From contig CAJQRT010000016.1 in assembly GCA_905612335.1 (NCBI GenBank), forward strand, positions 1 to 16,829: 16,829 nucleotides of DNA, written 5' to 3'. Below are positions 15,691 to 16,829 of the stretch, piece by piece (the stretch's first letter is position 1; the number at the start of each line of letters is the position of its first letter). Below the pieces are notes generated by a model that was given only the letters and a program-made list of their open reading frames with translations, searched no databases and was not told the DNA's origin. A program made the position numbers and the translations under genes. Source of the DNA: an uncultured Candidatus Pelagibacter sp. GTDB taxonomy: Bacteria; Pseudomonadota; Alphaproteobacteria; Pelagibacterales; Pelagibacteraceae.

Positions 15691-16212
15691 ATGGCAGAGA
15701 AATTAATTATCACTTTTGATCAGTATACAAAAATTGTAGAAAAATTAGCAATAGAAATTCACAATAATTATAAGCCAACAGTATTAGTGGGTATTATGAG
15801 GGGAGCAGCTCCAATATTAGATATTCTTTCTAGAGTTCTAAAATTGCCTATAGCCTACATAGTTATCCAAAGTTACTCGGGAAAAGGAATGGAAGACAAA
15901 CAAGGTCAATTGATGTTTGCTCGAGAAATTAGTTCTATAGCTGAGAATAAAGATTTTGATAAAGTTTTATTAGTAGATGATTTATCTGATACTGGATTAA
16001 CTTTGAATAAAAGTATTGAGTGGTTAAAAAATTATGAGCCAACTAAAAATTATATAAATGAAGTTAAAACTGCATGTTTATGGAAAAAAAAATCATCCAC
16101 ATTTGAGCCAGATTTTTGTCCAGTAAAACTAGATTCAGACCCATGGATTGTTCAACCTACTGAACATTATGAAGAGATGTCTATGGAAGAAATAATTAAG
16201 AGAAATAAATAG
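15691..16212 (+). CDS. Purine-type phosphoribosyltransferase
   Basis: Type I phosphoribosyltransferase joining a free base to PRPP. From the ATG at 15691 it has 173 residues. The N-terminal half has V-G-I-M-R-G-A-A-P, the family's first PPi-loop region. The PRPP-binding motif is V-L-L-V-D-D-L-S-D-T-G-L-T-L in the second half. The end has D-P-W-I-V-Q-P-T-E, resembling the hood region of xanthine-guanine/hypoxanthine enzymes. Another in-frame ATG at 15676 would add five residues; neither start has a Shine-Dalgarno. 15691 is preferred because homologous sequence begins there, and the upstream gap must also hold a promoter. The convergent neighbour is an AzgA-type purine permease, supporting a role in hypoxanthine/guanine/xanthine salvage. 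The exact base is not determinable here. Confidence 0.85.
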   Translation: MAEKLIITFDQYTKIVEKLAIEIHNNYKPTVLVGIMRGAAPILDILSRVLKLPIAYIVIQSYSGKGMEDKQGQLMFAREISSIAENKDFDKVLLVDDLSDTGLTLNKSIEWLKNYEPTKNYINEVKTACLWKKKSSTFEPDFCPVKLDSDPWIVQPTEHYEEMSMEEIIKRNK

Positions 16213-16234
16213 GGCTGGAATAATTCCAGCCCTA
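16210..16234. terminator. Strong hairpin between convergent genes, probable bidirectional terminator
   Basis: A perfect 11-bp stem (AGGGCTGGAA pairing with TTCCAGCCCT, plus an outer T:A pair) closes a TAA loop. It is the most G+C-rich short element noticed in an otherwise AT-rich window. It sits between the phosphoribosyltransferase, whose TAG stop forms the outer base of the stem, and the permease stop at 16246. Sequence on both sides is A/T-rich, though neither direction has an uninterrupted U-run directly after the stem. Confidence 0.75.
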
Positions 16235-16245
16235 AAAATTATATT

Positions 16246-16829
16246 TTAAGCAACCGCAAAACTTACAACACTTAAGATTGCGATAACCCATATTGCTGGT
16301 GAAGTTGAAGAAAACTTACCAGTAAATAATCTGATTAATGCGTATGATACAAATGCTAAAGCAATACCATTACTAATACTGTATGTTAACGGCATAGCAA
16401 TCATAGCAAGAATAGCAGGAGCTGCTTCACCAATATCATCCCATTCAATATCAGTTATGTTTCTAACAAAAAGAACAGAAACAAATACTAAAGCTGCACC
16501 ATCAATTTGCTTAGGTAAACTTGTTGCTAAGGGAGCAAAGAATATACAAGCTAAAAATAGGAGACCAATTACTAAAGAGGTCATTCCTGTTTTTCCACCA
16601 GCTTTTACACCAGCACCAGATTCAACATAACTTGTTACAGTCGTTGTTCCCATCATTGCGCCAGCTACAGTTCCAACACTGTCAGCCATCATTGCTTTTT
16701 CGATATCTTTAACTTTACCATCTTTACCAACCTTGCCAGCAACGTTTGCTACAGAAGTTAATGTTCCTGCAGTATCAAAGAAATCAACAAACAATAAAGT
16801 GAACACTACAGTTGTCATACCAGCTGTTA
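16246..16829 (-). CDS. AzgA-type (NCS2) purine permease, C-terminal part (5' end outside window)
   Basis: Membrane transporter for adenine, guanine or hypoxanthine of the AzgA/NCS2 family, read from the window edge to its stop. About 194 residues are visible of a family norm of about 430-450. Diagnostic segments are F-V-D-F-F-D-T-A-G-T-L, A-D-S-V-G-T-V-A-G-A, T-V-T-S-Y-V-E-S-G-A-G-V, G-G-K-T-G-M-T-S, and the later hydrophobic helices including I-A-M-P-L-T-Y-S-I-S-N-G. The Asp in F-D-T-A-G-T and the Glu in Y-V-E-S are conserved substrate-site residues of the family. The methionine at 16816-16818 is internal: the frame continues upstream and the family has many residues before this motif. It faces the phosphoribosyltransferase gene with a shared hairpin terminator, consistent with purine uptake plus salvage. 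Confidence 0.93.
   Translation of the reverse strand, partial: TAGMTTVVFTLLFVDFFDTAGTLTSVANVAGKVGKDGKVKDIEKAMMADSVGTVAGAMMGTTTVTSYVESGAGVKAGGKTGMTSLVIGLLFLACIFFAPLATSLPKQIDGAALVFVSVLFVRNITDIEWDDIGEAAPAILAMIAMPLTYSISNGIALAFVSYALIRLFTGKFSSTSPAIWVIAILSVVSFAVA

Noticed and set aside
1..16829. Mobile element, genomic island or CRISPR array
   Set aside because: Composition looks uniform and genes are core housekeeping types. I saw no transposase, integrase, tRNA-associated direct repeats, or regularly spaced repeats.

Overview
This 16.8 kb window is a compact, strongly AT-rich stretch of bacterial chromosome. Its gene content and order fit a streamlined alphaproteobacterium, most likely of the SAR11/Pelagibacterales type. 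That placement is an inference from AT richness, lysine/asparagine/isoleucine-rich proteins, intergenic gaps of at most about 50 bp, several overlapping genes, and the alphaproteobacterial neighbourhood chvI-chvG-ahcY-tsaE-amgK-murU. I see no tRNA, rRNA, CRISPR array, insertion sequence, phage gene or integration scar. No stretch longer than about 50 bp lacks a gene.

Layout. 1-1350: C-terminal half of DNA polymerase I (5' end outside the window). 1401-7077, plus strand: a ChvI/ChvG-type two-component system, S-adenosylhomocysteine hydrolase, TsaE (tRNA t6A synthesis), and a kinase/nucleotidyltransferase pair resembling AmgK/MurU of muramic acid recycling. These last four genes are packed with overlaps of 17, 14 and 4 bp from ahcY onward. 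7063-7779, minus: 2,3-bisphosphoglycerate-dependent phosphoglycerate mutase. 7829-8428, plus: a lipoprotein with a lysozyme-like transglycosylase fold. 13816 down to 8425, minus: one tight run, msrA - sulfurtransferase - membrane fusion protein - RND permease, with gaps of 1, 3 and 0 bp. 13852-15364, plus: an EamA/DMT transporter and an AlkA-like DNA glycosylase. 15351-15647, minus: a DUF1330 protein. 15691-16212, plus: a purine-type phosphoribosyltransferase. 16246 to the window end, minus: the C-terminal part of an AzgA-type purine permease, separated from the phosphoribosyltransferase by a strong hairpin.

How the genes work together. The first block combines envelope-stress signalling (ChvG/ChvI), methyl-cycle housekeeping and salvage of cell-wall sugars. 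Compared with the usual alphaproteobacterial order, the HPr kinase/PTS genes normally lying between chvG and ahcY are absent, which fits genome reduction. The msrA-sulfurtransferase-efflux run may tie sulfur/oxidative-damage repair to export, but only co-transcription is actually suggested. The last two genes form a purine uptake and salvage pair.

I found no clearly new biological system. The most unusual item is the RND membrane fusion protein at 11548-12555. It appears to lack the whole alpha-helical hairpin and carries a very lysine-rich C-terminal tail. Second-tier items are a ChvI receiver with an altered conserved Lys-Pro switch region, a short-form AhcY, convergent genes that overlap at their 3' ends, and a cluster of long A-tracts inside the amgK-like gene.
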